From UBA10364 sp905182675 (GTDB lineage: Bacteria; Bacteroidota; Bacteroidia; Flavobacteriales; Schleiferiaceae), in contig CAWVWE010000007.1 in the NCBI GenBank assembly GCA_963933975.1, forward strand, positions 1 through 64,000: 64,000 bases of DNA. The letters run 5' to 3'. The notes under the pieces are model-generated. The model had not been told where the DNA came from, did not search any database, and was given only the letters and a program-made list of their open reading frames with translations. Position numbers and translations under genes: made by a program. The first letter of the stretch is position 1. The number at the start of each line of letters is the position of its first letter. This document shows positions 27,137-35,555 of this stretch, in pieces.

Positions 27137-27147
27137 CAACTCTAACA

Positions 27148-27155
27148 CAAAGGTA
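27148..27155 (-). promoter_or_regulatory. Candidate -7 box for the ferredoxin gene
   Basis: Minus-strand TACCTTTG fits TAnnTTTG, 34 bases before the ferredoxin ATG at 27113. It lies beyond the oppositely directed box at 27129, so the two promoters overlap face to face and could interfere with each other. Confidence 0.4.
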
Positions 27156-27161
27156 ACGACA

Positions 27162-28196
27162 ATGTTTTTTTCTGACCATAGGATTGCTGCAGTTTCGCGC
27201 TTGGGCCAATTTTTAAGGGAGTTTTCTTCTGATTCCCCTATTTCAGGTGGCTTGGCAGATATTGCCGAAGAGCTAAAGGTGGCTGTTACGAAATCTCACA
27301 GGCACAATGGATGGTTTATCACTGACAATGTGATGTTTGCCATCTCATCTTGGGGTGATGCATTGACTGAAGAGCACTTAAATCTGTGGCGCAGCAGCGA
27401 GGGTGGTGTCCAAGAGGTAAACCGCCGTAGAGTTGGTGTGGTCATGGCAGGAAATATTCCGCTCGTCGGCCTTCACGACTTTATTAGTGTTTTTTTGAGT
27501 GGTCATTTCGCCGTCGTTAAAATGAGTTCAGACGATGAATGTCTTTTACCAGTTTTAGTCAAAGTATTGCTTCGGGAAAATCCATTGTTTGAAGGGGACT
27601 GGGTTTTTGTCGATCGTTTAGACAATATAGAGGCGGTCATCGCTACAGGTAGTGATAATACGTCTAGATATTTCGAATATTACTTTGGCAAGTACCCTAA
27701 TATTATCAGGAAAAACAGGACTTCAGTGGCTGTTCTTGATGGCACGGAGACTGAGCAGGAACTCGTCGCCCTAGGAGAGGATCTGTTCCGATATTTTGGA
27801 ATGGGATGCAGAAATGTAGGACATCTACTGGTTCCAGAGGGATATGACATCCAATTGGTTTTTGCCAACATCGTTGGTTGGGACGACATTGTGAATAATA
27901 ACAAGTACGGTAATAACTATGAATACTATCGCGCTTTGTTTCTTTTGAATCAAGATGATTTTTTAGAGAACGGTTTTCTGATTGTTAGAGATAACAAAGA
28001 GTTACACACCCCAGTGTCTATTCTCCACCACAGCACTTATATTCTTCCTAAAGGTCAAGATCGGTTGGAAGAATGGGGCGATCAAATTCAGTGTGTAGTA
28101 GGGCATGGATTCCTGCCTTTTGGGACTGCGCAGCTGCCTGAGCTTTGGGATTATGCTGATAATGTCAATACAATGGCCTTTTTAGGCTCCTTGTAA
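27162..28196 (+). CDS. LuxC-like acyl-CoA reductase
   Basis: A 344-residue member of the LuxC family, aldehyde-dehydrogenase-fold enzymes that reduce fatty acyl-CoA or acyl-enzyme to aldehyde with NADPH. Support comes from GVVMAGNIPLVGLHDF at about 92-107 and YFGMGCRNVGHL, where C216 is a candidate acyl-accepting nucleophile. No luxD, luxE, luxA or luxB lies nearby, so light production is not implied. The divergent ferredoxin suggests a redox context. The physiological substrate is unknown. Confidence 0.85.
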   Translation: MFFSDHRIAAVSRLGQFLREFSSDSPISGGLADIAEELKVAVTKSHRHNGWFITDNVMFAISSWGDALTEEHLNLWRSSEGGVQEVNRRRVGVVMAGNIPLVGLHDFISVFLSGHFAVVKMSSDDECLLPVLVKVLLRENPLFEGDWVFVDRLDNIEAVIATGSDNTSRYFEYYFGKYPNIIRKNRTSVAVLDGTETEQELVALGEDLFRYFGMGCRNVGHLLVPEGYDIQLVFANIVGWDDIVNNNKYGNNYEYYRALFLLNQDDFLENGFLIVRDNKELHTPVSILHHSTYILPKGQDRLEEWGDQIQCVVGHGFLPFGTAQLPELWDYADNVNTMAFLGSL

Positions 28197-28199
28197 TAG

Positions 28200-29699
28200 C
28201 TATTTTCTTTCCAGCGCGCCAATTGTAGCAGATTGACTTCTAAGCGTTCCTTCTAAATCAAGCATTGGCGAAATGTTCGTAGGGTTTGATTTTGCGAAAA
28301 GTGTGGAAATGGAGTCAGGCTTGAACTGCCATTGATCAGCAGGAATAAGTGTGCTAGGTGAGAAGCCCCAATTCAAATTAAACATGGTATCATCAAACAT
28401 CAAACTGTCTGACAGGTCGTAGTGACCAAGTTCAGGGTTAGGTTCTATCCTCAAGGCACAAGACTTGAAATTCACCAAGAAATTGTCGTTTGGGTCTATG
28501 CCCATAGCGACTTCGTTCGGGAGTGTTCCGCTAATTAATGAGTTGGTGTACAACGCCGAAATTGGCCTGGTATAACGCATCCCTAAGGCATCTTCATAAA
28601 AATTCACCATTCCTACAGAAGTCCCTCCTCTGGAAGAAAACCCCCAAGTATTATAAAACGTACAATGATCGAACAGGTAGGTTCCTCCGAGCGCATAAAA
28701 TCCATAAACGCCGCTTGGCCCTATAGCCAAATTCGTTGCTTTAATATTTGCGAAACCAGCATATAAACTTACCCGTGAATTATGGGTAAGTATCACATTG
28801 TGCAGTTCAATATTTGGGGTTGATTTCCAGGAGCTGTCAATTCTCAACGCATTGGTTGCGTTTTTAATCAGGGTGTTATTAATAATGCTGTGTCCTTGAT
28901 CGCCGCCCATGATGAAGATGCCTCCTAATAAACCTCCCCATTGCCCAGGTACCCATTCATATTCAGGCTCTAGGCGATCTCCTTGAAACACCACGGGATC
29001 AGAAAAATCGCCTTGTAAATCCTTGTCAATAAACAAATTACCATCACGATATACCCAGAGTCCACTAGCATCATGTACATGTACTTGCGTACCGGGCTCA
29101 ATGGTTAATGTTCTTGCGCTATCCACAACGGCGTAGCCATAAACAACATGTGGTTTTGAGGCATCCCAGACCTCATTATCTGGTAAAATGGAATAGGCCA
29201 GTTTTAACGGAGGTAGTGGGCTTGGGCGCTCTATAGTGAGGACGTTTGTTGGAAAATGATAGTAGGCATCCCAAACTGCAGTAATTAAATTTACATGTTG
29301 TCTTACCGAGCCGTTCTCGAAAAAAATGCTATCTGTATAGACCAGCTCATCTTGACCTGCCGCATCCGGGCTTACTTTTATAAATAGGTAGGCACTATCT
29401 TTTGCTAAAATCTCTATGTTATCTGATGCGTGGCCGCTAATACCGTCAATATTTAAGGAATAAAAACTTTCCTGACCACGCGCTAAATAGACCTTGTCTA
29501 CTGTTACGTTTTCGTTAGATCGGTTAAAAACCTTTAAGGTTCTCGTTGAGCTACCAAGCCCGGTGAAAACGGTATCGACATAGATGGTGTCTTGAGAGAA
29601 CTCTAATGTGACGTTAGACCCTGTAAATTGTACAGTTTTCCTACAACTTCCTAGAACCAGTGCCAATACTAAAGTAAAAAGTAAAATATAGTGCTTCAT
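28200..29699 (-). CDS. Lipoprotein with a right-handed parallel beta-helix
   Basis: A 499-residue predicted lipoprotein (lipobox LGSC, Cys 19). Residues about 25-150 form an Ig-like/choice-of-anchor region (LEFSQDTIYVDTVFTG). Then LTIEPGTQVHVHDASGLWV and a series of short repeats (HSIINNTLIKNATNALRID, NIELHNVILTHNSRVSL) give the pattern of a pectate-lyase-type beta-helix. Such helices often bind or cut polysaccharide, but no catalytic residues can be named. It converges with the acyl-CoA reductase gene, 3 bases apart. Confidence 0.7.
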   Translation of the reverse strand: MKHYILLFTLVLALVLGSCRKTVQFTGSNVTLEFSQDTIYVDTVFTGLGSSTRTLKVFNRSNENVTVDKVYLARGQESFYSLNIDGISGHASDNIEILAKDSAYLFIKVSPDAAGQDELVYTDSIFFENGSVRQHVNLITAVWDAYYHFPTNVLTIERPSPLPPLKLAYSILPDNEVWDASKPHVVYGYAVVDSARTLTIEPGTQVHVHDASGLWVYRDGNLFIDKDLQGDFSDPVVFQGDRLEPEYEWVPGQWGGLLGGIFIMGGDQGHSIINNTLIKNATNALRIDSSWKSTPNIELHNVILTHNSRVSLYAGFANIKATNLAIGPSGVYGFYALGGTYLFDHCTFYNTWGFSSRGGTSVGMVNFYEDALGMRYTRPISALYTNSLISGTLPNEVAMGIDPNDNFLVNFKSCALRIEPNPELGHYDLSDSLMFDDTMFNLNWGFSPSTLIPADQWQFKPDSISTLFAKSNPTNISPMLDLEGTLRSQSATIGALERK

Positions 29700-29760
29700 C
29701 TATTGCGAAGCTACATTACTATTTTTGTACTAGCAACGAGTTATATGTGAACATTTAACC

Positions 29761-29768
29761 TATATTTG
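29761..29768 (+). promoter_or_regulatory. Candidate -7 box for rpmE
   Basis: TATATTTG fits TAnnTTTG and would give a leader of roughly 50 bases. A second match, TATTTTTG at 29720-29727, is an alternative. Neither has a clear -33 TTG. Confidence 0.45.
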
Positions 29769-29826
29769 CCGACTAATTAAGAACCTGGGGCTTGGGCCAA
29801 AACTCAAGCTGTTAAAGTAAATTAAA

Positions 29827-30075
29827 ATGAGAAAAGGAATACACCCTGAAACTTACCGTCCTTGTGTTTTTAAAGACATGGGATCTGGTGATCAGTTCAT
29901 CACAAAGTCATGTGCTGAGGCAAAAGACACTATCGAATTAGATGGTGTTGAATACCCACTAATCAAAATGGAAATCTCTAGCTATTCTCACCCATTCTAC
30001 ACTGGTAAAGTGAAGTTGGTAGATACCGCTGGTCGAGTTGATAAATTCCGCACCCGTTACGGAAAAAAGAGTTAG
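29827..30075 (+). CDS. rpmE: 50S ribosomal protein L31, type B
   Basis: An 82-residue L31 with the type B pattern: KGIHPETYRPCVFKDM at the start and SYSHPFYTGKVKLVDTAGRVDKF in the second half. Cysteines are present at 13 and 29 but not in the paired CxxC arrangement of the zinc-binding A type. It is a monocistronic unit with its own leader and terminator. Confidence 0.96.
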   Translation: MRKGIHPETYRPCVFKDMGSGDQFITKSCAEAKDTIELDGVEYPLIKMEISSYSHPFYTGKVKLVDTAGRVDKFRTRYGKKS

Positions 30076-30096
30076 TAATATTTATTACTTTAAAAT

Positions 30097-30126
30097 AGAA
30101 GACCCGCTAAGGCGGGTCTTTTTTTT
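30097..30126 (+). terminator. Rho-independent terminator after rpmE
   Basis: Stem AGACCCGC / GCGGGTCT with a 4-base loop, followed by nine T, 25 bases after the rpmE stop. Confidence 0.92.
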
Positions 30127-30162
30127 GCCCTAAATTGGAGACATCAACCAAACAAAACTCAG

Positions 30163-31314
30163 ATGAACATTCTTCTTGTAGATGGACCTAGTCGTACAGA
30201 TCTTTTACCCCTGACTTTTACACGTCCGGTTTCAGCCTTACGCTGCGGTATCTTGACCATAGCAGAAAAGTATACGAACCGTGGAATACTCATAGGTTTC
30301 AGAACAGAGGACTATTTATCGAAGAAATTTTCATCAATAGCGAATCCTGATTTTTCAATTTGGGGCTCTGTTTGTCCTACATCGTCATTTTTAAATGCGG
30401 TATCTGGTCTAAAGGAAGGCGAGTACTTGGCTCAAGACACGCATATATTGGCGGTAAGAGGCGGCGAGTTAGATAGTACAGGGAAGAGTAGGGTTGAGTT
30501 CACGGAAGTGCTTAATATCATTTCTAAGCCATGGCATATCTGGACCAATAATGCAGTGGAATTAGAGGCTGATTATGACCTGCTGACGGAAGGCCGAACC
30601 TCCGCTCCAATCCATAGCTCTAATACTATTTTAGGTGATCGTATATTCCTAGAGGAAGGTGCGAAGGCTACGGCGAGTATCTTAAATTCAACGAGCGGTT
30701 CTATATATCTGGCCAAAGATGCTGAAATCATGGAGGGTTGTATGGTTCGCGGAGGGCTTGCCCTTGGCGAACACTCTGCGTTGAAGCTGGGTACCAAGAT
30801 TTATGGCGCAACTACTTTGGGACCTCATTGTAAAGTAGGTGGAGAGGTAAATAATTGTGTTCTTCTGGGTTATTCTAATAAGGGACATGATGGTTTTTTA
30901 GGAAACAGTGCGCTTGGTGAATGGTGCAATTTAGGTGCGGACACCAATAATTCAAACTTAAAGAACAATTACGATCACGTTAAGGCCTGGTCCTACCAGA
31001 CCAAGCGATTTACCCAAACGGGCGAGCAATTTTGCGGGTTGATCATGGGTGATCACAGTAAATCAGGAATAAATACGATGTTTAATACGGGAACTGTGGT
31101 AGGCGTTAGTGCTAATATTTATGGTGCTGGATTCCCACGCAATTTCATCGCTTCATTTAGTTGGGGAGGGCCGCAAGGAACCGTAGAGTATAAACTGGAT
31201 AAGGCCCTCGACACAGCACAACGTATGATGCAGCGACGTGGACTTAAGGTCGATGATATGGAGCAAAATATTTTGGATCACGTCTATAACGCAACGAAGG
31301 AGTTTAGACGTTAG
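30163..31314 (+). CDS. GlmU family sugar nucleotidyltransferase/acetyltransferase (alternative bacterial type)
   Basis: A 383-residue protein of the Bacteroidota GlmU-like family, proposed to make UDP-GlcNAc for peptidoglycan and LPS. The N-terminal half opens with MNILLVDGPSRTDLLPLTFTRP, not the classical LAAGxGTRM loop. The C-terminal half is a left-handed beta-helix: hexapeptide-like turns from about residue 145, with ALGEWCNLGADTNNSNLKNNY at the usual acceptor site. Length is as expected for this type. It stands alone between rpmE and the convergent rpe. Confidence 0.88.
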   Translation: MNILLVDGPSRTDLLPLTFTRPVSALRCGILTIAEKYTNRGILIGFRTEDYLSKKFSSIANPDFSIWGSVCPTSSFLNAVSGLKEGEYLAQDTHILAVRGGELDSTGKSRVEFTEVLNIISKPWHIWTNNAVELEADYDLLTEGRTSAPIHSSNTILGDRIFLEEGAKATASILNSTSGSIYLAKDAEIMEGCMVRGGLALGEHSALKLGTKIYGATTLGPHCKVGGEVNNCVLLGYSNKGHDGFLGNSALGEWCNLGADTNNSNLKNNYDHVKAWSYQTKRFTQTGEQFCGLIMGDHSKSGINTMFNTGTVVGVSANIYGAGFPRNFIASFSWGGPQGTVEYKLDKALDTAQRMMQRRGLKVDDMEQNILDHVYNATKEFRR

Positions 31315-31321
31315 ACTACCC

Positions 31322-31975
31322 TTAAAGTGCCTTTAGGGCAGATATAGTTGCTTCTGGATCATCGCTTTTGAAAACAAACGACCCTGCAACCAAAGCATCT
31401 GCTCCTGCTGCGATCAACCTAGATCCTGTTTCAAGATTGACTCCTCCATCAATTTCAATAATTGCATTTGACCCGCTTTGATCGATAAGCGTACGTGCTT
31501 GAGTTGTTTTGTTAATGGTATTCTCTATGAACGTTTGTCCACCAAATCCTGGGTTGACACTCATTAAAAGTACAAGGTCTAAGTCACCAATAATGTCTTG
31601 TAAAACATGGACCGGAGTATGTGGGTTTAACGCAACGCCAGCTTTCATTCCAGCGTTGTGAATTTCTTGTATCGTTCTATGAAGATGGGTACAAGCTTCA
31701 TAGTGAACCGTTAGAATATCCGCTCCACAGTCCTTAAAGGCCTGGATATATCGCTCAGGTTGTACAATCATCAAATGCACATCCATGACCTTGTCACAGT
31801 TAGCGGCCATGGTTTTTACAATTGGCATACCATAGCTTATGTTAGGAACGAAGACACCGTCCATAACATCAATGTGAAACCAGTCAGCTTCACTCTTATT
31901 GACCATCTGACAGTCTCTTTGGAGGTTTCCGAAATCAGCTGCTAAAAGCGAAGGGGAGATGATAGGTGAAGCCAT
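31322..31975 (-). CDS. rpe: Ribulose-phosphate 3-epimerase
   Basis: A 217-residue TIM-barrel enzyme interconverting ribulose 5-phosphate and xylulose 5-phosphate. SPSLLAADFGNL, HIDVMDGVFVPNIS (metal-binding His and Asp), LMSVNPGFGGQ and IEIDGGVN are all present. An upstream frame is open to 32011 across the rpoD terminator, so the ATG at 31975 (MASPIISPS) is preferred. It follows rpoD but is separated from it by a terminator hairpin. Confidence 0.96.
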   Translation of the reverse strand: MASPIISPSLLAADFGNLQRDCQMVNKSEADWFHIDVMDGVFVPNISYGMPIVKTMAANCDKVMDVHLMIVQPERYIQAFKDCGADILTVHYEACTHLHRTIQEIHNAGMKAGVALNPHTPVHVLQDIIGDLDLVLLMSVNPGFGGQTFIENTINKTTQARTLIDQSGSNAIIEIDGGVNLETGSRLIAAGADALVAGSFVFKSDDPEATISALKAL

Positions 31976-31998
31976 GAGGTTACGTTTAAGATTGGTGT

Positions 31999-32033
31999 AA
32001 AAATAAAACACCCCGCCGATGATGGCAGGGTGT
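31999..32033 (-). terminator. Terminator between rpoD and rpe
   Basis: On the minus strand: stem ACACCCTGCC / GGCGGGGTGT (one mismatch), loop ATCATC, then TTTTATTTTT. It lies 28 bases past the rpoD stop and 24 bases before the rpe ATG, so rpe needs readthrough or its own promoter. Confidence 0.85.
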
Positions 32034-32060
32034 ATGTGAGAAAAGTTTATACCAAGGTTA

Positions 32061-32924
32061 TTAACCGAGATAGGTCTTTAATATTTTACTTCTCGACGTA
32101 TGTTTCATACGACGAATTGCCTTTTCTTTTATCTGACGAACCCTCTCACGAGTCAGGTCAAATTTTTCGCCAATTTCTTCAAGTGTCATAGGGTGCTGAC
32201 CTCCTAGACCAAAGTATAGACGGATTACATCACCTTCACGTGGAGTCAACGTTGCTAAAGAACGCTCAATTTCTGTACGCAAAGAGTCCATCATTAGGTC
32301 CTCATCTGGGTGTGGACTATCTGATGAATTTAAGACATCATATAAATTACTATCCTCTCCTTCTACTAACGGAGCATCCATACTTACGTGACGTCCGGAG
32401 TTACGCATGCTCTCCTTAACGTCAGATTCACTCATTTCTAAGTGCTTCGAGATTTCAGATGCACTTGGTGGACGTTCGTGCTCTTGCTCCAAGTATGCGT
32501 ATGCTTTGTTGATTTTATTGATAGAACCAATTTTATTCAACGGCAAACGTACAATTCGACTCTGTTCAGCCAATGCTTGAAGAATACTCTGGCGAATCCA
32601 CCAAACAGCGTATGAAATGAACTTAAAACCACGGGTTTCATCAAAACGTTGTGCAGCTTTAATCAAACCTAGGTTTCCCTCGTTGATTAAATCAGGCAAT
32701 GTGAGGCCTTGATTTTGGTATTGCTTAGCCACGGAAACCACAAAGCGAAGATTCGCTTTGGTTAATTTTTCTAAAGCAATTTGATCACCGGCCTTTATCC
32801 TCTGAGCGAGTTCAACTTCCTCTTCAGCGGTAATAAGCTCCACTTTACCAATTTCCTGTAGATACTTATCTAAAGAAGCCGTTTCGCGGTTGGTGACCTG
32901 TTTTGTGATTTTTAACTGTCTCAT
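32061..32924 (-). CDS. rpoD: Primary RNA polymerase sigma factor, short Bacteroidota type
   Basis: A 287-residue sigma-70 factor. It lacks the long region 1.1 of proteobacterial RpoD and starts MRQLKITKQVTNRETASLD, typical of the Bacteroidota housekeeping factor that recognises TTTG/TAnnTTTG promoters. Region 1.2 is DKYLQEIGKVELITAEEE, region 2 contains PDLINEGNLGLIKAAQRFD and KFISYAVWWIRQSI, and the region 4 helix-turn-helix TLEEIGEKFDLTRERVRQI is near the C terminus. It follows pnp after a 75-base gap holding a perfect hairpin. Confidence 0.97.
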   Translation of the reverse strand: MRQLKITKQVTNRETASLDKYLQEIGKVELITAEEEVELAQRIKAGDQIALEKLTKANLRFVVSVAKQYQNQGLTLPDLINEGNLGLIKAAQRFDETRGFKFISYAVWWIRQSILQALAEQSRIVRLPLNKIGSINKINKAYAYLEQEHERPPSASEISKHLEMSESDVKESMRNSGRHVSMDAPLVEGEDSNLYDVLNSSDSPHPDEDLMMDSLRTEIERSLATLTPREGDVIRLYFGLGGQHPMTLEEIGEKFDLTRERVRQIKEKAIRRMKHTSRSKILKTYLG

Positions 32925-32947
32925 GCTCGAGAATGAATTTTAGTGAA

Positions 32948-32974
32948 GTGAGGAAAACCTGAGGTTTTCCTCAC
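32948..32974 (-). repeat. Perfect 12-bp inverted repeat between pnp and rpoD
   Basis: GTGAGGAAAACC, spacer TGA, GGTTTTCCTCAC. On the minus strand it lies 26 bases after the pnp stop and 24 bases before the rpoD ATG and is not followed by a T run, so it is not a typical intrinsic terminator. It could be a processing or mRNA-stability stem, or part of the rpoD leader. Confidence 0.85.
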
Positions 32975-32999
32975 CTTAACAATCTAAATAAAGCTTCGG

Positions 33000-35123
33000 T
33001 TATTCGCCTTCCTTTTCAGGTTTAGGCAGAAGAACTTTTCTCGAAAGCTTCATCTTACCTGCTTTATCAACTTCGAGAAGTTTGACGCTAATCGTGTCAC
33101 CTTCTTTCAGTACATCTTCAACATTTTTGACACGAGTCCAATCGATCTCAGAAATGTGTAACAAGCCTTGAATTTTAGGAGCGATTTCTACAAAAGCACC
33201 ATAAGTCTGTACTCCGCGAACGATTCCTTCATAGACTTCGCCTATAGTTGGTTCGAATGCGATAGCACGAATCATGTCCAGTGCCTTGTTCATCATATCA
33301 TAGTCCTTTCCAGAAATTTGAATATGACCTCTTTCCTCAATTTCCTCAATAGTTACAGTTGTTCCTGTATCTGCTTGAATACCTTGAATATTTTTTCCAC
33401 CAGGACCGATTATTGGTCCAATGAATTCTTTCTTAACAGTAATGGTGATGATCTTAGGCGCGTTAGGTTTTAATTCCTTACGTGACTCAGGCATCGTCTT
33501 TAGCATCTCAGAAAGAATGTGCATACGGCCTGCACGACTCTGCATCAGAGCACTTACAAGAATTTCATAGCTCAAACCTTTAACCTTGATGTCCATCTGA
33601 CATGCAGTGATGCCTTTTTCGGTACCGGTTACTTTGAAATCCATATCTCCCAAGTGATCTTCATCACCCAAGATATCTGAAAGTACAGCATAATTCTCAC
33701 CGTCAGAGATTAGGCCCATGGCTATACCACTTACTGGTCTAACCATCTCAATCCCCGCATCCATTAGCGCAAGTGTACCTGCACAAACCGTGGCCATAGA
33801 AGACGAACCGTTTGATTCAAGAATATCACTTACTACACGAATCGTATATGGATTTTCAGGACTCACCATTTTGTATAAAGCGCGCTGAGCAAGGTTTCCG
33901 TGACCAATTTCACGTCTGCTTACCCCGCGAACAGGACGAGCTTCACCCGTGGAAAATGGAGGGAAGTTATAATGTAAATAGAATTTTTCCTCACCCTTAA
34001 AGGTTGCGTCATCAATTCTATTGGTATCCATCGAAGTACCTAAGGTAACCGTAGTCAGGGATTGAGTTTCTCCACGAGTGAAGACTGCAGATCCGTGTGC
34101 ACCAGGTAAGTAATCTATTTCAGACCAGATATCGCGTATGTCAGTAGTCTTACGTCCATCTAAACGTTGACCATCTGCTAATACCATGTGACGAACAGCT
34201 TTATATTCTACGTCGTGGAAATAAGTTTTTGCAAAACCTTTATTTTCCGCCAACCAAGCGTCGTCCTTGCCATCTAAGTATTCGTTAAGAATAGCTTTGA
34301 ATTGAGCGGAACGTTCGTGCTTCGGCAATGCACTTTTAGATACAGCGTATACTTTATCGTAAGTAGCAGCCATTACATCCTGACGAACTTCGTCGCTGTG
34401 AGTTTCATGGTTGTATTCACGTTTCACATGCGACTTCTCAACTTGAGCAGCCATGTTTATTTGAGCAGCAACTTGAAGTTTTATGGCTTCGTGTGCAAAC
34501 TTAATTGCCTCCACCATTTCTTCTTCAGAAACTTCACGCATTTCACCTTCTACCATGACAACGCTGTCCATAGAGGCACCGATGGTCATGTCAAGATCAA
34601 TCTCTTTGAGTTGATCTGGCGTAGGGTTGATGATAAGTTCTCCATTCAGACGACCTACTCTAACTTCAGATATAGGACCGTCAAAAGGAAGGTCACTTAC
34701 TGCAATAGCTGCTGAAGCAGCCAATCCAGCTAAAGAAGTAGCTTCTACTTCTGGATCGTAAGAGATCATTTGAATCATTAATTGGATCTCAGCGTGGTAG
34801 TCCTTTGGAAACAAGGGACGGAGTACGCGATCGATCAAACGCATGGTTAGGATTTCTGTGTCAGATGGACGTCCCTCACGTTTGAGGAAGCCTCCAGGAA
34901 CACGTCCATTCGCTGCGAATTTTTCACGATAATCAACAGTAAGCGGAAGAAAGTCAATACCTTCTTTAGCTTCTTTGCTAGACACCACTGTGGCTAACAG
35001 CATAGTACCACCACATCTCACAACGACAGAGCCATCAGCTTGTTTGGCTAACTTACCAGTCTCAAGTGTGATTTCTCTTCCGTCAGGAAGTGCGATAGTT
35101 TCAATAATTGCTTTTGGAATCAT
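33000..35123 (-). CDS. pnp: Polyribonucleotide nucleotidyltransferase (PNPase)
   Basis: A 707-residue 3'-5' phosphorolytic exoribonuclease. It has two RNase PH-like domains with an all-alpha linker (FFxRREGRP-type loop seen as LKREGRPSDTEILTMRLIDR), then a KH domain (FIGPIIGPGGKNIQGIQ) and an S1 domain (YEGIVRGVQTYGAFVEIAP). The frame is open to 35156, but the ATG at 35123 gives MIPKAIIETIALPDG. rpsO lies upstream on the same strand with a hairpin between them, the classic rpsO-pnp arrangement. Confidence 0.97.
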   Translation of the reverse strand: MIPKAIIETIALPDGREITLETGKLAKQADGSVVVRCGGTMLLATVVSSKEAKEGIDFLPLTVDYREKFAANGRVPGGFLKREGRPSDTEILTMRLIDRVLRPLFPKDYHAEIQLMIQMISYDPEVEATSLAGLAASAAIAVSDLPFDGPISEVRVGRLNGELIINPTPDQLKEIDLDMTIGASMDSVVMVEGEMREVSEEEMVEAIKFAHEAIKLQVAAQINMAAQVEKSHVKREYNHETHSDEVRQDVMAATYDKVYAVSKSALPKHERSAQFKAILNEYLDGKDDAWLAENKGFAKTYFHDVEYKAVRHMVLADGQRLDGRKTTDIRDIWSEIDYLPGAHGSAVFTRGETQSLTTVTLGTSMDTNRIDDATFKGEEKFYLHYNFPPFSTGEARPVRGVSRREIGHGNLAQRALYKMVSPENPYTIRVVSDILESNGSSSMATVCAGTLALMDAGIEMVRPVSGIAMGLISDGENYAVLSDILGDEDHLGDMDFKVTGTEKGITACQMDIKVKGLSYEILVSALMQSRAGRMHILSEMLKTMPESRKELKPNAPKIITITVKKEFIGPIIGPGGKNIQGIQADTGTTVTIEEIEERGHIQISGKDYDMMNKALDMIRAIAFEPTIGEVYEGIVRGVQTYGAFVEIAPKIQGLLHISEIDWTRVKNVEDVLKEGDTISVKLLEVDKAGKMKLSRKVLLPKPEKEGE

Positions 35124-35151
35124 ATATAATGTAAATAGATACTTTTTTATA

Positions 35152-35186
35152 CGCAAAAAGGCAATTGTATAAATTGCCTTTTTGTG
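35152..35186 (-). terminator. Stem-loop between rpsO and pnp
   Basis: A perfect 13-bp stem CAAAAAGGCAATT / AATTGCCTTTTTG with a 5-base loop. On the minus strand the second arm ends in TTTTTG, followed a few bases on by another TTTTTT. It sits 18 bases after the rpsO stop and can act as a partial terminator or a processing site upstream of pnp, as in enterobacteria (inference). Confidence 0.75.
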
Positions 35187-35203
35187 AATGCGCTAGACTG
35201 GGG

Positions 35204-35473
35204 TTATTTTCTCAATCCTAGTTTTTCGATAATTGCACGGTAACGTGTAATATCTGTTTTCTTTAAATAATTAAGAAGCTTTCTTCTTTTACCAACCAAA
35301 GTGATCAACGAACGCTCTGTGTTGTGGTCTTTTTTGTTTTGCTTCAAGTGTCCAGTCAAATGACTGATACGGAAGCTGAATAATGCAATCTGGCCTTCAG
35401 AAGAACCAGTGTCTTTAGCTGATCCACCGTATTCCGCGAAGATCTCTGCTTTTTTTTCAGTTGTTAGGTACAT
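35204..35473 (-). CDS. rpsO: 30S ribosomal protein S15
   Basis: An 89-residue S15, exactly the usual length when started at the ATG at 35473 (MYLTTEKKAEIFAEYGG); the frame runs open to 35515 but the extra residues are not S15-like. GSSEGQIALFSFRISHLTGHL and GKRRKLLNYLKKTD are diagnostic. It binds 16S rRNA centrally and in many bacteria represses its own mRNA. First gene of the rpsO-pnp-rpoD string. Confidence 0.97.
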   Translation of the reverse strand: MYLTTEKKAEIFAEYGGSAKDTGSSEGQIALFSFRISHLTGHLKQNKKDHNTERSLITLVGKRRKLLNYLKKTDITRYRAIIEKLGLRK

Positions 35474-35512
35474 ACCAAAATCGTATTTAGATGTTTGTAA
35501 TGCTTTGAGTTG

Positions 35513-35520
35513 CAAAGATA
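35513..35520 (-). promoter_or_regulatory. Candidate -7 box for rpsO
   Basis: Minus-strand TATCTTTG fits TAnnTTTG, 39 bases before the rpsO ATG. No clear -33 TTG at standard spacing. Confidence 0.45.
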
Positions 35521-35555
35521 ATTAAATATCTGTAGCCATATATACCTAATTGGCT

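Noticed and set aside
27162..28196. Bioluminescence operon, suggested by the LuxC family match
   Set aside because: No luxA, luxB, luxD or luxE is present. LuxC-like reductases are widespread in non-luminous Bacteroidota.
34302..34715. A 137-codon plus-strand frame opposite pnp
   Set aside because: It is wholly inside the well-conserved pnp gene, has a composition expected of a reverse-strand shadow, and shows no recognisable protein motif.
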